Shown: positions 12,216 through 23,849, numbered from the stretch's first letter. The stretch is 64,000 bases of DNA from Epiperipatus broadwayi (GCA_028023455.1 JAQFVV010012400.1:10096248-10160247); one strand, 5' to 3'. The notes: a model not told the origin generated them from the sequence alone. Numbers and translations: made by a program.

Positions 12216-12476
12216 TTATTATAATACCTTTTTTAAAAAAAAAATGCTAATAAGAAAATATAAACCACACGTACGATTCTGAGAAAGAATTCTCTCCTCC
12301 TCCCCCACTGCTCTGAGAACACACACACTGATGAGTCAAGCATCTGGATATTACAGTAATAGAAACAATTGATAAATAATATTATTATTGCAAATAACTT
12401 TAAGTAAACATTCTCATTGAAAAAGGTTTGCTACCTCGTGTTCAATAAATAAAAACACAAAACAAAAAGCAATTTT

Positions 12477-12577
12477 TTTTTCCATGTGTCATAGAATCGG
12501 CCGGGAAGCGAACCCGCTAACCCGGGACAACTGCTTATAAGGAAGCTGCGCTGACCTCTCTACCACCAATGCTTGTC
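12477..12577 (-). mobile_element. Tiny tRNA-only SINE (S family) with TSD
   Basis: On the minus strand: gcattggtggtagagaggtc (box A region), then a cggGTTagcGGGTTCGCTTCCCGG-type box B (read in two parts here: gggttagc and gggttcgcttcccgg), gattctatgacac and an A-run. Target duplications of about 15 bases (acaaaaagcaatttt at 12462-12476 and acaaaaagcgatttt at 12578-12592) flank it. Copy 2 of the duplicated segment has the empty site near 16883. Confidence 0.85.
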
Positions 12578-12750
12578 ACAAAAAGCGATTTTGATGGTAA
12601 AAGTCATCATTATTTTTTTGGAATTCTATTTTATTCATAGGATTCACAAATAAATATTTCTACATTTGTCACATATTATTAGTGAGAATTTAAACCTGAA
12701 ATAATAAAGTACTATCATGATATATATAACACTAATAAAAAATGATATCA

Positions 12751-13085
12751 TAAGTACTATCAAATACCCTAAATCCTGTTACTTAATTGGCATCAACAAC
12801 ATTGAGGCTCGAACATTCTTTTTCTGATGAAGATTGGCAGATGACTGTGTGTGCTATATATGTATAAAATAAAAAAAGGAATTTTTTTTTGGAAATTAAA
12901 AGGCAATATTAGAGTTGAATGAAGGTAGATCCTAATAACATTATGCTATGATAGAGACTTATGTTCCTATTAATTCATGAAATAATTGATGAAAAGAATA
13001 AATTGAGTAAAAATAAGATAAAGTGAAGAAAGAATAGATTAAATTTTTAAAACTATTTATGTAGAAAATACTAATGATAACACAT
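12751..13085. other. AT-rich spacer
   Basis: No gene. Contains ctgatgaagattgg at about 12837, which lacks the GAAA half of a hammerhead. Confidence 0.4.
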
Positions 13086-13148
13086 TTAAAGAAAAAAAAT
13101 AGCACCAAATGATTATGGATTCATCCAGTACAGCAGAAGTATAATCTA

Positions 13149-14572
13149 TGGAGACAATACTAGTGATTCAAGAAGAAAAGTCGACTGTACAAGTAAAAGA
13201 AGAGCAAAAATCAGCCACAGTCATGTTGGTAATGTCGCTAGCAGCAATGAAATAAAACTAAGAAGAAAAAAATCAAAATAAAGAAGAAAAAAGAAACAAG
13301 AAAAGGTGGAACAAAAATGGATTAAAATAAGGAAGAAATGAGGAAAAATCCTTGAAAAGATCAAAGAAAAACATAGATAAAAATAAAAAAGAAACAAAGA
13401 AAATGGAAAAAGAAATGAAAGAAGTGTATGTTCAAATTAAAAAAGAAGTTAAAGAAAAATGCCAGGGCATGGAAAATAATATAATTACTCTGAAGGAAGA
13501 TATAAGAAAACAAATAAATTAATAACTGTGGAAGAAGATGGAATTTATAGAAAAAAACTTTATATCTAGGTGTACAAGATATGATTCAAGAAGCCATCAA
13601 AACATATAAAGGTCAAAAGCATGGGTTAGAGATTAAAAAAGCTAGCATTGAAAAATTAAGAAAATTAGAGGACTCTTTATCAAAAGAAGTTTTAAATATT
13701 CAACACATATTGCATAAAATACAGGAAAAAGTAGATGTCTCTATGAATGACATTAAGGCTGATTATAATAAATTAAAAGAGAGGACAAGAAATTGGTATG
13801 AGAAGACTGTAAAACAATATAAAAAAGAAAATAAATGTAATACAATAAAATAGATCTGAACTTTAATGAGAAGCAAAAAGATACACTAGTTAAAGAGCAA
13901 TGTCAACATTGTGAGAATTTTGATTATATTAATTGATTTATAAAAATACAACTTTTAAGAAGTGATGCAGGAGATATGCTGATGGAACATGTCAATAGCC
14001 TAGAAAGCTATTTTTAAAATCAACTGGTAAAAAAAGAACAAGTGGCAATCACATATAATTGTTAAATGGACATTCATTAATAATTAAATCGACTATTTAT
14101 CTGAAATATAGAAAACAAATTCTGTGTAATTTTTGATCAACAGAGAGACAGGATGGTATCAAATATCAGAACATGCAGGGAAATTCTGTATTAAAGGCAT
14201 GAAACATATACCCAGTTTTTTTAGAAGACAAGTCAACAAATTACTAATGTTATCTATATGCAGATTCACCAAAAGTCAAAATAATCATAATAATAAGGCA
14301 TAATTTACCATTGCAAATAGAATAGATGATCATCAATACATCGAGACTTGACTGATTTCCTGAATTTATTGGATATGAGCTATCATAATCAGAATGCAGT
14401 AAATAAGCTTCTCACAGTATGCCAGCAATCACCTAAAAGGGGTGATGCATCTCTCGGCAGTATTAACATTGGGCATAACCAAAAATATCAACCTTATAGA
14501 TGGTGGAAAAGAAAAAGAAGAAACTCAGATAACAGTAATAGAATGAGAGTTATATATCACTCTAAGAGTTAA
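13149..14572 (+). pseudogene. Decayed coiled-coil coding relic
   Basis: Several plus-strand frames separated by stops and frameshifts encode Lys/Glu-rich, heptad-friendly sequence. The first starts at ATG 13149 (METILVIQEEKSTVQVKEEQ) and is rich in KKE blocks up to about 13520. The clearest block is 13581-13853 (90 codons), with LEIKKASIEKLRKLEDSL and VDVSMNDIKADYNKLKERTR typical of a coiled coil. A last block, 14348-14572, has a basic C-terminus (RWWKRKRRN). No catalytic motif is visible. A LINE ORF1 (coiled-coil nucleic-acid-binding protein) is one option; a decayed host gene is another. It sits between the two copies of the duplicated segment. Confidence 0.4.
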
Positions 14573-15159
14573 TCTAACCCACAAAGGGATGGTTCTATTG
14601 TGAGATATCCATGAAATATGAAAAGTCATCACAAACAGAAAGAGTTAGTCATAGACAGTAAAGAAAGTGGAATCTAAATCAGCAGAAGGCAGTTGATATG
14701 GCTAAAAGGATAGAAAAACACAGGTGAAATATAAGAGATTTCCAACTCCATCTTCAATTCAGGCATATTTTGGAAGATGCCAGAGCTGATAATAAAGAAA
14801 TACAAAGATAGTCCCTTCTCTGCCAACTCTGAATCTAGTTAAAAGGACCAAAGCTGATGAAAATGAAAATTTACCAGCTTTCAGAAAGGCAAGAGAGACA
14901 TTTGAATATATAATTTAGATATAATAGAGCTGAAATTAACTTAAACTAAGGAAGTCTTTATATAAAAAAAAGAAATGGAGAGTTATGCTATCCCAATGTC
15001 TCCTATTAAAGGGAGGGTTTATGTAACCTTTGTCATAATAATGCAAAAGCTATATGATAATATTTGAGAATAACTTACATATGTTCACTTATACAGGTAC
15101 ATATAGGTGATGAATGAAAGAAGGGATGAGTGAAATATTCACATGTATAAAATTGTTAT
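14573..15159. other. Relic-like AT-rich DNA
   Basis: Continuation of the low-complexity coding-like region (short charged frames) up to about 14960, then AT-rich spacer. No feature can be assigned. Confidence 0.3.
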
Positions 15160-15215
15160 GTAGGGGATTTAAACACAGACTTTCAAGCTCTCTTCAGCTA
15201 TCCACTCTATCATAC

Positions 15216-15297
15216 AACCAATACATATGACCATACACATGTGAAAAAATCTCCAATATACATATTTCATGCTGAACCAGCACTCACCAGTTAGTCC
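15216..15297 (-). ncRNA. Hammerhead ribozyme, F1 copy B (degenerate)
   Basis: On the minus strand the core reads CTGGTGA (one change from CTGATGA), a hairpin GTGCTG-GTT-CAGCAT, GAA, then stem III ATATGT pairing with ATATGT, A as cleavage base, and TTGGTT for stem I. Relative to copy C the fourth stem III pair is T-A instead of C-G, a compensatory change. The A6 to G core change should reduce or abolish activity. Confidence 0.65.
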
Positions 15298-15502
15298 AGA
15301 TCAACTCCTATACACATATATAATCAGTGCTCAGTTTATATTAAGATAACAAATCTTCAAACTTTAATAGATAGGCTTCCCATCTACTCCATTCTCCAAC
15401 TCTCAGTCATCCATCCCATTGAAAATCTGTCAGTGATGAAGATTTTCTATCTTAATATAAACCAAGCACTGATTATATATGTATGTGAGAGATGATGATC
15501 TG

Positions 15503-15589
15503 AACCAACTGATGAATGTTGGTTCAGTACAAAATACATATATTGGAGAAATTTTATATTTTTCACATGTGTTGTCATGTGTATTGGTT
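15503..15589 (+). ncRNA. Hammerhead ribozyme, F1 copy C (degenerate)
   Basis: AACCAA (15503-15508) pairs with TTGGTT (15584-15589) as stem I; CTGATGA is at 15509-15515; a stem II hairpin spans 15516-15530; ATACAT pairs with ATGTGT as stem III; the cleavage-site base is A15583. The conserved GAAA is changed to AAAA, so this copy is probably inactive although all three stems can form. Confidence 0.7.
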
Positions 15590-15697
15590 GTATGAGATAG
15601 AGTGGCTGGCTGAAGGAATCTTGAAAGTCTATGTTCAAATCCCCTATATTATATCTAAGCTCTAAATATGTTAAGTGTACTTGTATTTAAAATATTA

Positions 15698-17045
15698 TAA
15701 AATTATTAGGTAAATAAAGATTATTTATTTTGTAAATATGCACAGATGTATTCACTTAATTAATAACCCCTATATTAGATGAATAGATTACCTTAGAAAT
15801 TCATTTTGGTGATATTCCCAAAAATTCTAGATAAAGTAAAAAGTGGATTGTATGCAAATGAAGCTGATGGTATACAAATGAGATAGATTTTTTTTTCTTT
15901 TCCCCTTGTTGTTGTTGAAAAAGAAGAAGGAGGAATTAACTAAAAAGGTTAAACTAGAGAAGTGTTGATTGCAATTCTTAAGATTTACTAGCTCATAAAA
16001 AAGTTATAAAATATTTATTACATTAGAATACTTTACAGGTATGGAGGACTAGAAAGAAGAGAATAACTCATTGGTTCCACCCTAAACATCTCATCCAGTT
16101 CTTCATACCAACTATCAAAAGCTGCTAGGAAAGAAAGAAACTGATCTATGTAGACAAGTTGCAAAAGAATATTACTTAATGGAGAGTAACACCAAGCATA
16201 GCTGTGTTAAACACTTGTTTGATTAGCAATAGTACTAAAATCATTAGGAGAAGAAAAGGTATATAAAAAAAAATGAGAGAATTCAAGGACTAAAATGGTA
16301 AGATATTCTGAAGAAAAGAAAATTCAATATTTTTTCTTTCTTTTTTGAATATTTTAAGAAAAGATATTCAAGGTATGAATGATACTTTAATTCATATATA
16401 CTTATACAATACATAGATGAGAGGCTTTAATAAAGAGTTAGAGAAAATAAAAGATATGAACTTTTGATTATGATATCCAGTGTAATAAGTATGCAAGAAG
16501 AAATCTACAAAATAAGACCATATTTATTTTATTCATCTTTTATTGCGTTAATAAATTATTTTATTATTTATTAATCTCTTTGTTTGTCATTTTATATATA
16601 TACTGAAAACAAGTATTGTTATAATAACTTTTTTTAAATGAGCTAATAAGGAAATATAGGCCACATATATGATTCTGAGAAATCCCCCCCCCCCACATAC
16701 ACACAACTCTGAGAACATGCTCACTGATGAGTGAACTATCTGGATATCATAGTATTAAAAACAACTGATAAAAAATGATATTATTATTGTAAATACCTTT
16801 AAGTAAACATTCCCATTTAAGAACGTTTGCCACCTAATGTTTCAATAAATGAAAACACAAAACAAATAAAATACGATAAAGCAATTTTGATTGTAAAAGT
16901 CATCATTATTCTTCTGAATAAATTCTATATTATTTCCAGGATTTACAAATAAATATTTCTACATTCGTCACATATTATTGGGAGGATTTAAGCTTGAAAT
17001 AATAAAGTAATACCGTTACACATTATACCAATGATATCATAAATA
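15698..17045. repeat. Duplicated segment, copy 2
   Basis: Same-orientation partner of 11235-12750. It lacks the F2 element and the tRNA SINE of copy 1 and instead carries about 190 extra bases at about 15845-16035 (a T-run, then gttgttgttgaaaaagaag), plus a poly-C run at about 16685-16699. It therefore preserves the empty sites of both insertions. Confidence 0.85.
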
Positions 17046-18610
17046 ACATCAATTAATTGTTTGTACCATGGTTACCATTACAATATATATAAACAAATGA
17101 ATTAAATCACTCTCTCCCATGCTATTAATTAAAAGCATTCTAAATGTTGAACAAAGGATCAAGAATAGAATAAATCCATCTATTCTTTGAGCTCTGAAGT
17201 TTATAAGCATACCTTCATCAACATTGTTGGTTATTCAGAGTAAAATTAATTTATCAACCAAATGAAATATAACTATATATATCAAAGAATCTTGGTTTAT
17301 GCATAAAATAAACATGTGATGAATCAGAAAATCAAAAGTGTTCAGGTTAATAAAAATAGATTTAAAAAATTTTTAACAGTGAAATATTGTTTTTTGATAA
17401 CCATAATTATGATGCTAATACATTGAAATTAGACTTTTTAAATTTTTTTTTATTATAGTGTCTTTATATATATATATCTAACTAAATATTATATTCAACT
17501 TTAATTCCTTGTTTAATTTTATTCACTGTTTCCATGTATATTTATGATTTGACCAAAATATCTACAATTGTTAACTGTATTATATATATAATTGTGCTTC
17601 AAAAAAAAAACTAATTCACCTGGCAAGTACATAATATCTATTTGTATGAAGCATGCAGATGGTATGTTCAGACTTGGAATTCAAATCTAAGCCAGTAAAA
17701 TTTCGTTTTTGAAAATCTTGCTTTCCAAGTAACTAACATATAGTCAATACAAGATCCGTAAATGGATATCTATTCTCACTAAAGGATAAAACAATGTTGG
17801 AAAGTCTAAAATCCTTAATACTTAATCATATTTGAAGAATAGTGCTTTTCTTTTTTTTTACTGTTCTTCCATGGAGGGCTGTAAGGAAAAAGTTTTTTTT
17901 CCATACATAAACTATTTAAAAGATTATTTATTTATATATCAGCCTATTTGTATATATACACAAATGATAATAATGTGATTAAATCCTAAACCATGTTTAG
18001 ATCCCAGAATGTTAAAGTTGATCTCATTTTGTTTTCTAAGTATTTTAATTAAAATAATATTATCAAAGACATTTAGGATACTTTCTATAAATAATTTAAT
18101 ATAGAAACTAATTATTATTCAAAAAGCATCTTTTAACATAATTACAAAAGTTAATTAAAAAAGATAGTTTACTTTTTTTTAAAGAAGGGGAATAAAGAAA
18201 AACAAACAAAATTTATTTAGTTAATTAAATCTATATTTTTATTAAAAACTAAACTATATGAATAAACTTAAAAAAATTAATTAACTTAATTAATAAAAGT
18301 AAGAAGAAGAAAAAATGTAATATTTCTTAAATATGCAATTTTTTTTTTTTTAATTAAATAACTAAAAAGTCTAATTTATGTTAACGTTATTATTAATTCG
18401 AAACCATAAAGATTACATCAGAAAACATAAAATTCTATAATTATTATTTATTGGCATAAGATATCGACCATTTTTGCCTTGATCAGATATATCTGGTTAT
18501 GCATTCTAATGATAGGAGCTCATTTTATTTATAATGCAGTAAACGTCCAACATCCTAAAATGTATGATGCTATTGAGATGCGAATGCGAGAAGACAGTAC
18601 ATAAAAAAAG
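17046..18610. other. AT-rich intergenic DNA
   Basis: No gene seen. About 17625-17705 (cctggcaagtac... cagacttggaattcaaatct) resembles a worn tRNA-derived SINE, not clear enough to place in a family. Confidence 0.35.
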
Positions 18611-18618
18611 CGATAATT

Positions 18619-18735
18619 CGTCAAGCGTTGTTAGCCGAGAGGTCAGTGCAGCCGCCTTGCAAGCAAGCAGTTGATTGCAGACGGTTATTGCGAGTTCGCC
18701 TCCGGCCGATGCTATGATATATGCGAAAAAAAAAA
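18619..18735 (+). mobile_element. Tiny tRNA-only SINE (S family), plus copy
   Basis: Begins gcgttgttagccgagaggtc (box A region), continues cagccgccttgcaagcaag, then cgagttcgcctccgg (box B region), ends gatgctatgata and an A-run. Flanked by cgataatt at 18611-18618 and 18736-18743. It retains a tRNA-like cloverleaf head and nothing else before the tail. Confidence 0.8.
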
Positions 18736-18776
18736 CGATAATTATCAGAAAGTTACAATCAATGACAAAGCTGCCT

Positions 18777-18876
18777 TATTTTTTTTTTTTTTAAGTGTCA
18801 TAGCATCGTCCGGGACGCGAACCCGCAACCCGGGCAACTGCCTGCAAGTGCAAGGCAGTCGCGCTGACCTCTCGAT
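18777..18876 (-). mobile_element. Tiny tRNA-only SINE (S family), minus copy
   Basis: The reverse complement of the same family (gaggtcagcgcgactgcc, then gggttcgcgtcccgg, gatgctatgacac and an A-run) lies only about 40 bases from the plus copy, so the pair can form a long hairpin. The 75-codon frame crossing this pair is an artefact of the repeats. Confidence 0.75.
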
Positions 18877-18899
18877 CAAAATAACAATATATGTTTAAA

Positions 18900-19480
18900 T
18901 AATTTTAAATAATAAATGTTAATTTTTTTTTACAAAAATCATAGTATATATCCCAGGTCAGCTGCTGAAGAGGTCAAATGATATTTGAGTACTAAAGAGA
19001 CCAGCTGAGTTCACCATTTTTATTCAGTTTGTCTAAACGATATGTTTTTACATTTTTCTTTTTGGGAATCAAACTATATATATATATCAAATTATTCTAA
19101 CAATTTTAACAAACATGTAAATGAGGGCTTATTAAATATAAAATATGATAATATAAATCTATTCATGCAACAAAGAAGTCTGAAATATTATTATGATAAT
19201 TTACAAGCCAAATTTCCAAAAAATGATTTAAAATAATTTGCAAATAATGTCATTTTCTTAAATCAGGGTCAAACTATTTATCAGATAGCATTGATATAAG
19301 AAAGGGACATTATTCACAAGTTATATAAAATGATTTTTTAGGAATGAGGTCAGTAATTATCATAGAGATGCTTTTGAAGTTGATTGTTTTATGAATATAT
19401 TTACTACATCACACACACACACATATATATATCATTAAAAACCAGTCAACACTTGGAAAATCCCAATATCAATAACAATC
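18900..19480. other. AT-rich spacer with (CA)n(TA)n
   Basis: No gene. A CA/TA microsatellite lies at about 19412-19432. A weak inverted pair gtcagctg...ccagctga spans 18959-19008. Confidence 0.4.
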
Positions 19481-19590
19481 AAGAAAGTGTGCAGGGGTGA
19501 TGTGTAGAAGAGAAGCTAAAGATCGAAGAAGATGGATTGAACTTGGAGAGACCTTCATCCTGCAGTGGATTGATAATGGTTGATGATGTA
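19481..19590 (+). mobile_element. RTE-type LINE, 3'-terminal fragment
   Basis: About 107 bases nearly identical to 61.16-61.26 kb, covering the last codons of an RTE reverse transcriptase (peptide words RRRWIELGE and ILQW) and the terminal GATGAT run. The very short length is typical of 5'-truncated LINE insertions. It is followed by a TA microsatellite. Confidence 0.8.
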
Positions 19591-20135
19591 GCACTAACTT
19601 GTTGTCAAGACAACCTCCTTTTAACATATATATATATATATAACCATTTTTTAAATGGGTGTCATCTAAAAGACTTGTTAGATGTCATCAGTTTATAAAT
19701 AGCTCAAGATATCAAGATATTATATATATTCAAATTTATCTACATGAAAAATTTTATAGCATTAACATTGCCACTTGCTATACCCATAACATAGAATTCA
19801 ATTCTAGATCAGTAAAATTTGAACTTTTTTCCAGGTAACACTTAAAGCTCCAATCTGAAAATTGCCAACTCTACTTATTATAATTACTATTTATTCTATA
19901 TTGTTTTCTCTTTCTATTTTTATAGTGAGTATCTTGATATATGGATGACCAATTTTATATTGGAAAAAGAAATTCTAGAATTTTGATTATATTATTCACA
20001 ATGTTTACATTTTGTAGAACACCCATATTTTATTAATAACAAATTACTCAAACTTATAACAAATAGTTCTTGAATAAATTATTTTCACTGCAGATCCAAA
20101 GGAAGATTTTTTAAAACAATATTTAACTTCCATTA
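19591..20135. other. AT-rich intergenic DNA
   Basis: A TA run at about 19626-19642 and a degraded SINE-like patch at about 19780-19830 (gaattcaattctagatc). No gene. Confidence 0.35.
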
Positions 20136-20139
20136 ACCA

Positions 20140-20262
20140 GCTGTTAGAGTGCTTGATTTGGGTACAGGAATGTTCCAGGATCAATTCTGCCACTCATAGT
20201 TCTGGTTCTCAAACTACTTATGAACTCCCAAGCAGTAAAACCATTAGAATTTTTTTTTTTTA
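20140..20262 (+). mobile_element. SINE3 tRNA-derived element
   Basis: The tail ggttctcaaactacttatga-actcccaagcag matches other SINE3 copies; the head (ctgttagagtgcttgat) is a worn tRNA-like sequence and gatcaattct is a poor box B. It ends in a T-run. Confidence 0.55.
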
Positions 20263-20564
20263 GCTTTCATATTAATGATATAGATTCAAGTGACATCTAT
20301 TGGAAGCTTTTGTAATTTGTTCTGATAAAATTTAAATAGTCTACAAATTTGCATTTTTATTCTAATAATTGTAAATTATCTAACCTTAATACAGTACAAC
20401 AAACATTATAATATTAACTTATGATTATTTTATATTATTGGTTTTTTTCTCAATGTAAAGTTACCTTTCAAAGATGAATATACAAGTTTTATAACCATTT
20501 ATATGTAGTGTGAAAATGAAATTTCATTACTAGAAACACATAAACAATAAGCAAAATAAAAAGA

Positions 20565-20763
20565 TTCAATACAGGATATAGTTCATTATAAAGGAAAGAT
20601 TAACAATATTACATATTAATTATAACATAGCACTGCTTTTGACCAGGCAGGTCATATTCATAGTACTAGATATGACATAGCTAGTCAAGAGCACTGCTAA
20701 GCTATACTTAATTCGTAATATTGTTAATCCTTCATTTGTAGTGAACTATGCTCTGTATTGAAC
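20565..20763. repeat. Foldback of about 95-bp arms
   Basis: Arms 20565-20655 and 20672-20763 are reverse complements (ttcaatacag, tagttca, ggattaacaatatta, gcactgct; about 80 percent by eye). It looks like a miniature inverted-repeat element. No hammerhead or tRNA signature is seen. Confidence 0.7.
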
Positions 20764-21340
20764 TGTAAAATAATAAAGAAAAAAGTAAAGTTTAGAGTTA
20801 TAAACTATAGAGATGGGAATTTCACATTATTTTTGTAATAATGTTGAAGTATCCACTTTCTTGCAACTTTATTATAAATATTACAATTTGGTTTTATTTT
20901 GGAATGTATTTTTTCTTTGTTTTTATTAAATTAAACTAAACATGGAAATTAAGTCATAGAGTCTGATAATATCAAAGAGTATTTTGTAAATAAATAAAGA
21001 TTAAATATCACAGGGTTACCTTTAATATTATATACAAATTAGAATTCAAAATAATACTATTATATCACACACGATATATAAATATAGAGCATTAATTATA
21101 CAAAGTATAAATTTATATGTTTATGTCATACACAATGATTTTTCTTGCATTGAAAGATATATTTAGATTAGTAATTCCTAATGAGAATGAATAATGCTTG
21201 AGCATTAGTAATGGAGGCTAGAAGTTTTATCTCAATCAAAATTTTGTTTTTACTTTTTATCAGCTAAAATTAATTCAGGACTTTTTTTTTTTACAAGAAA
21301 AATGTGTCTGTACTCAATTTTAAGCATTAAGTCTTATTCT
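20764..21340. other. AT-rich intergenic DNA
   Basis: Nothing recognised. Confidence 0.4.
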
Positions 21341-21344
21341 TGTT

Positions 21345-21455
21345 AACTTCAGAAGCTCACAAGAAGTCTGAGCTCCAGCAAAATGGAGCAGAGCCATGGC
21401 CCATGATCTTGAGTTCCAAACTCTGGCATTGCATTAAATCACACAGAACATTATT
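21345..21455 (-). mobile_element. SINE3 tRNA-derived element
   Basis: The minus strand starts tgtgtgatttaatgcaatgc (head), then gagtttggaactcaag, and ends with the tail gacttcttgtgagcttctg. Clear family member, worn. Confidence 0.55.
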
Positions 21456-21459
21456 GTTT

Positions 21460-23713
21460 GTGTATACACATATGCTTTGTGTTCAAATAAAGCAAATAAA
21501 AATTTCTTAATATAAATAGGATTCAAACTTATTTTTATTTGTAGTTGATGATGTTTAGGACTTGTCACAACTGTCAAAGAATATTTCTTCAAATCAATCC
21601 TATATGTTTTATAATATTACAGTTTTGTTTCCAGTATTTGGCTATTATATATGCCACCTAATATCTTTATAATTAGATAATAAAAGACAATTTAATTCTC
21701 TGATTTATTAAATTATATATATATACACGTACATTATATATAAATATAAAGTGCATTTTTTTGTATGAAGTATTTCTTTTTATATGGAATTTTGATAATT
21801 GTTAATTTGAGATTTGAGTTAACATCTTTATAGAAAATAGGTATATATAGAACGACAACATATAAATATAAAAAAATCTCTACAAACTTAGTTATGATTT
21901 AGTCTTTTTAAAAGCATGTTTCAACAATAGCTTATAAATAGGTGCACAGTTAGAAACTACAAGTTACATATGAAGAGATCAGTGATAGGATTAATAACAA
22001 ACAAAGAAAGTAAAACATATAAACGAAAGTCAAACAGTACTATAGATAACCTCAAAAATTATAAGCCTGAATTAGACATCGGCTGGACATATTCCCAGAT
22101 AAGATGACGATAGACAACTGTAATCATAAGCAAAATGCCATGAGAAAAGATCTAAAAGAAATACATATGATATAACTAGATCCAATAATTTGCTGAAGTG
22201 ATGGAGAAGTGAAAAGTTATGGATCAGAAATTTAGAAGATGATGATATATTCAACTACATCTGTAATTGTCGACGTATATATGTGTATATAGTGCTTATA
22301 TATAATAAATATATACGAATGTAATTTTCTATGCATGTGTGTAACTTCAATGTTTATATATATACACACACAACTCCTTGGAAAATCTTTTAACATTTAA
22401 ATTGTAAGAAAAAATATATTTCGTAATTAACAATTAAAATGAAAGTTTTAAAGTTAAAATTAACTTCTATAAACCTATATTTTGATTAATATTAATATCA
22501 TTAAATTTATTCCTTCTCAAGGTGTTACATCTTCGAAGTTGTCCCAGAAAAGTGTCATTTCTTAGTCATGCACAGGTGGAAGACGTTACTGAAAATATTC
22601 CCATTAAAATTCGTATACAAATGTTACCAAGGTTATTTATTTTGTCATCCGTCGTACTGTTCGCTCTTGATAAATAAATAAATAATATTAATAAAGAAAA
22701 CGTTAAATATATATTTGTCTGTTATCTTTTATATATAAATAATTGTCTTTAAATAAGAATTTCACGTTTTATTTTTCAATTGCAGTTTTAGCCATCTATT
22801 GGGAAAACACTCAACTACGGATATAAATAAATGATTTACATATGATTATGTATAAATGAAAGTTTTTTAGTAAAGAAACTTGGGCAGTAATGGCATTACA
22901 TCTTCCTGATATGCTTTGATCCAAGATTAAGCACACTTAAAAATTTCGATAGACAATATATATATTTAGATAGTCAACCTATACCACCAACAAACTAAAC
23001 ACTCAACATTACAAAACGAATATTTAGCTATTTTTATAGGGTAAAATAAAAAGTGGAAAAATACCCAAACCTTCACCATTCACCAATTGCCAAATTTAAG
23101 AATACTGCATTCTTCTCATCATTTTTCTATGAGAGATTGTCAGAGAGATGAGCCATTACTGCTATACAAAAATACAGATATTATAAATTTTAATGGAAAC
23201 ATTATTATATATATGTATTATAATTGTATGTACACCATATGTGACTATATGTGTAAATGTATATTCATAACAGATATATATATAAAACTATAGAACTAAA
23301 GAAAAACTATTGTACTTTTATAAATAGTGTTAAAATGATAAAATTCATTCCATATGATTCAATGAATTAATAAATAATAATTAATTCTAAAGATGGTTGA
23401 AAGGGTTTGGCTAAAACATTAAGTGCTACTGGGAGAAAATATTTTTCCATTTACCCCTCCCCCTCTCAAATACAATGTTTTTTTTTCTTTTTTATATTTA
23501 TACTTCATAATTATTTGTAAATGGAAAAACATAAAAGGAGGTTTTACAGATAAATGTGATGTAATCGTTTATATGTGTATATATTTATCTATTAAAATCC
23601 TGGTGCTATAAATAGCAATTGGCTCATGTTTTTTCTATAGCATCCAGATTTTTATTATACATTTCAAAGGATTAAAGCTTATGTATTATGTTAAGTAGGG
23701 TAAAAATAATAAT
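21460..23713. other. Mostly unique AT-rich DNA
   Basis: No gene recognised. About 22520-22680 is less AT-rich and contains caggtggaagacgttac and an open but ATG-poor frame of about 55 codons; it could be an exon or an enhancer but has no decisive signal. TA runs occur at about 21713 and 22355. Confidence 0.35.
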
Positions 23714-23727
23714 AAAATAGTCTACTT

Positions 23728-23832
23728 GTCTTGCGTTGTTAGCCGAGATGTATCGCAGCCGCCATGCAAGCAAGTAGTTGGATGCAGACGGGTGTGGGTT
23801 CGCGTCCCGGAAGATTCTATGACATGAAAAAA
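23728..23832 (+). mobile_element. Tiny tRNA-only SINE (S family) with 14-bp TSD
   Basis: gcgttgttagccgagatg, cagccgccatgcaagcaag, gtgtgggttcgcgtcccgg, then ctatgacatg and an A-run. Perfect 14-base duplications AAAATAGTCTACTT flank it (23714-23727 and 23833-23846). Box B is intact. One of the youngest-looking copies. Confidence 0.9.
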
Positions 23833-23849
23833 AAAATAGTCTACTTCAG

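Larger units (their letters stand above)
11235..12750. repeat. Duplicated segment, copy 1
   Basis: Aligns in the same orientation with 15698-17045. Shared landmarks in order: taaataaagattatt, cccaaaaattctagataaag, gagggctagaaag / gaggactagaaag, gctaggaaagaa, gatgagagaattcaa, gagaggctttaataaag, gaaatctacaaaataag, gattctgagaa, actgatgagt, gtcatcattatt, gaaataataaagta. This copy holds an F2 foldback and a tRNA SINE that copy 2 lacks. Confidence 0.85.
15160..15655. mobile_element. F1 inverted dimer (copies B and C)
   Basis: An antisense F1 copy (about 15160-15435) runs directly into a sense F1 copy (about 15440-15655). Their inner ends meet head to head and the box-B-like ends (ggggatttaaac and gttcaaatcccc) face outward. 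Each copy has its own diverged hammerhead. The inner part of the left copy includes about 90 bases (cttcaaactttaatagatag onward) missing from the right one, so the right copy is more truncated at its 5' side. Confidence 0.85.

Noticed and set aside
12837-12860. ctgatgaagattgg as a hammerhead core
   Set aside because: No GAAA half and no pairing stems around it.
18671-18898. 75-codon frame as a small gene
   Set aside because: It runs through two inverted SINE copies and a poly-T tract; the SSGTRTRNPG peptide is translated box B sequence.
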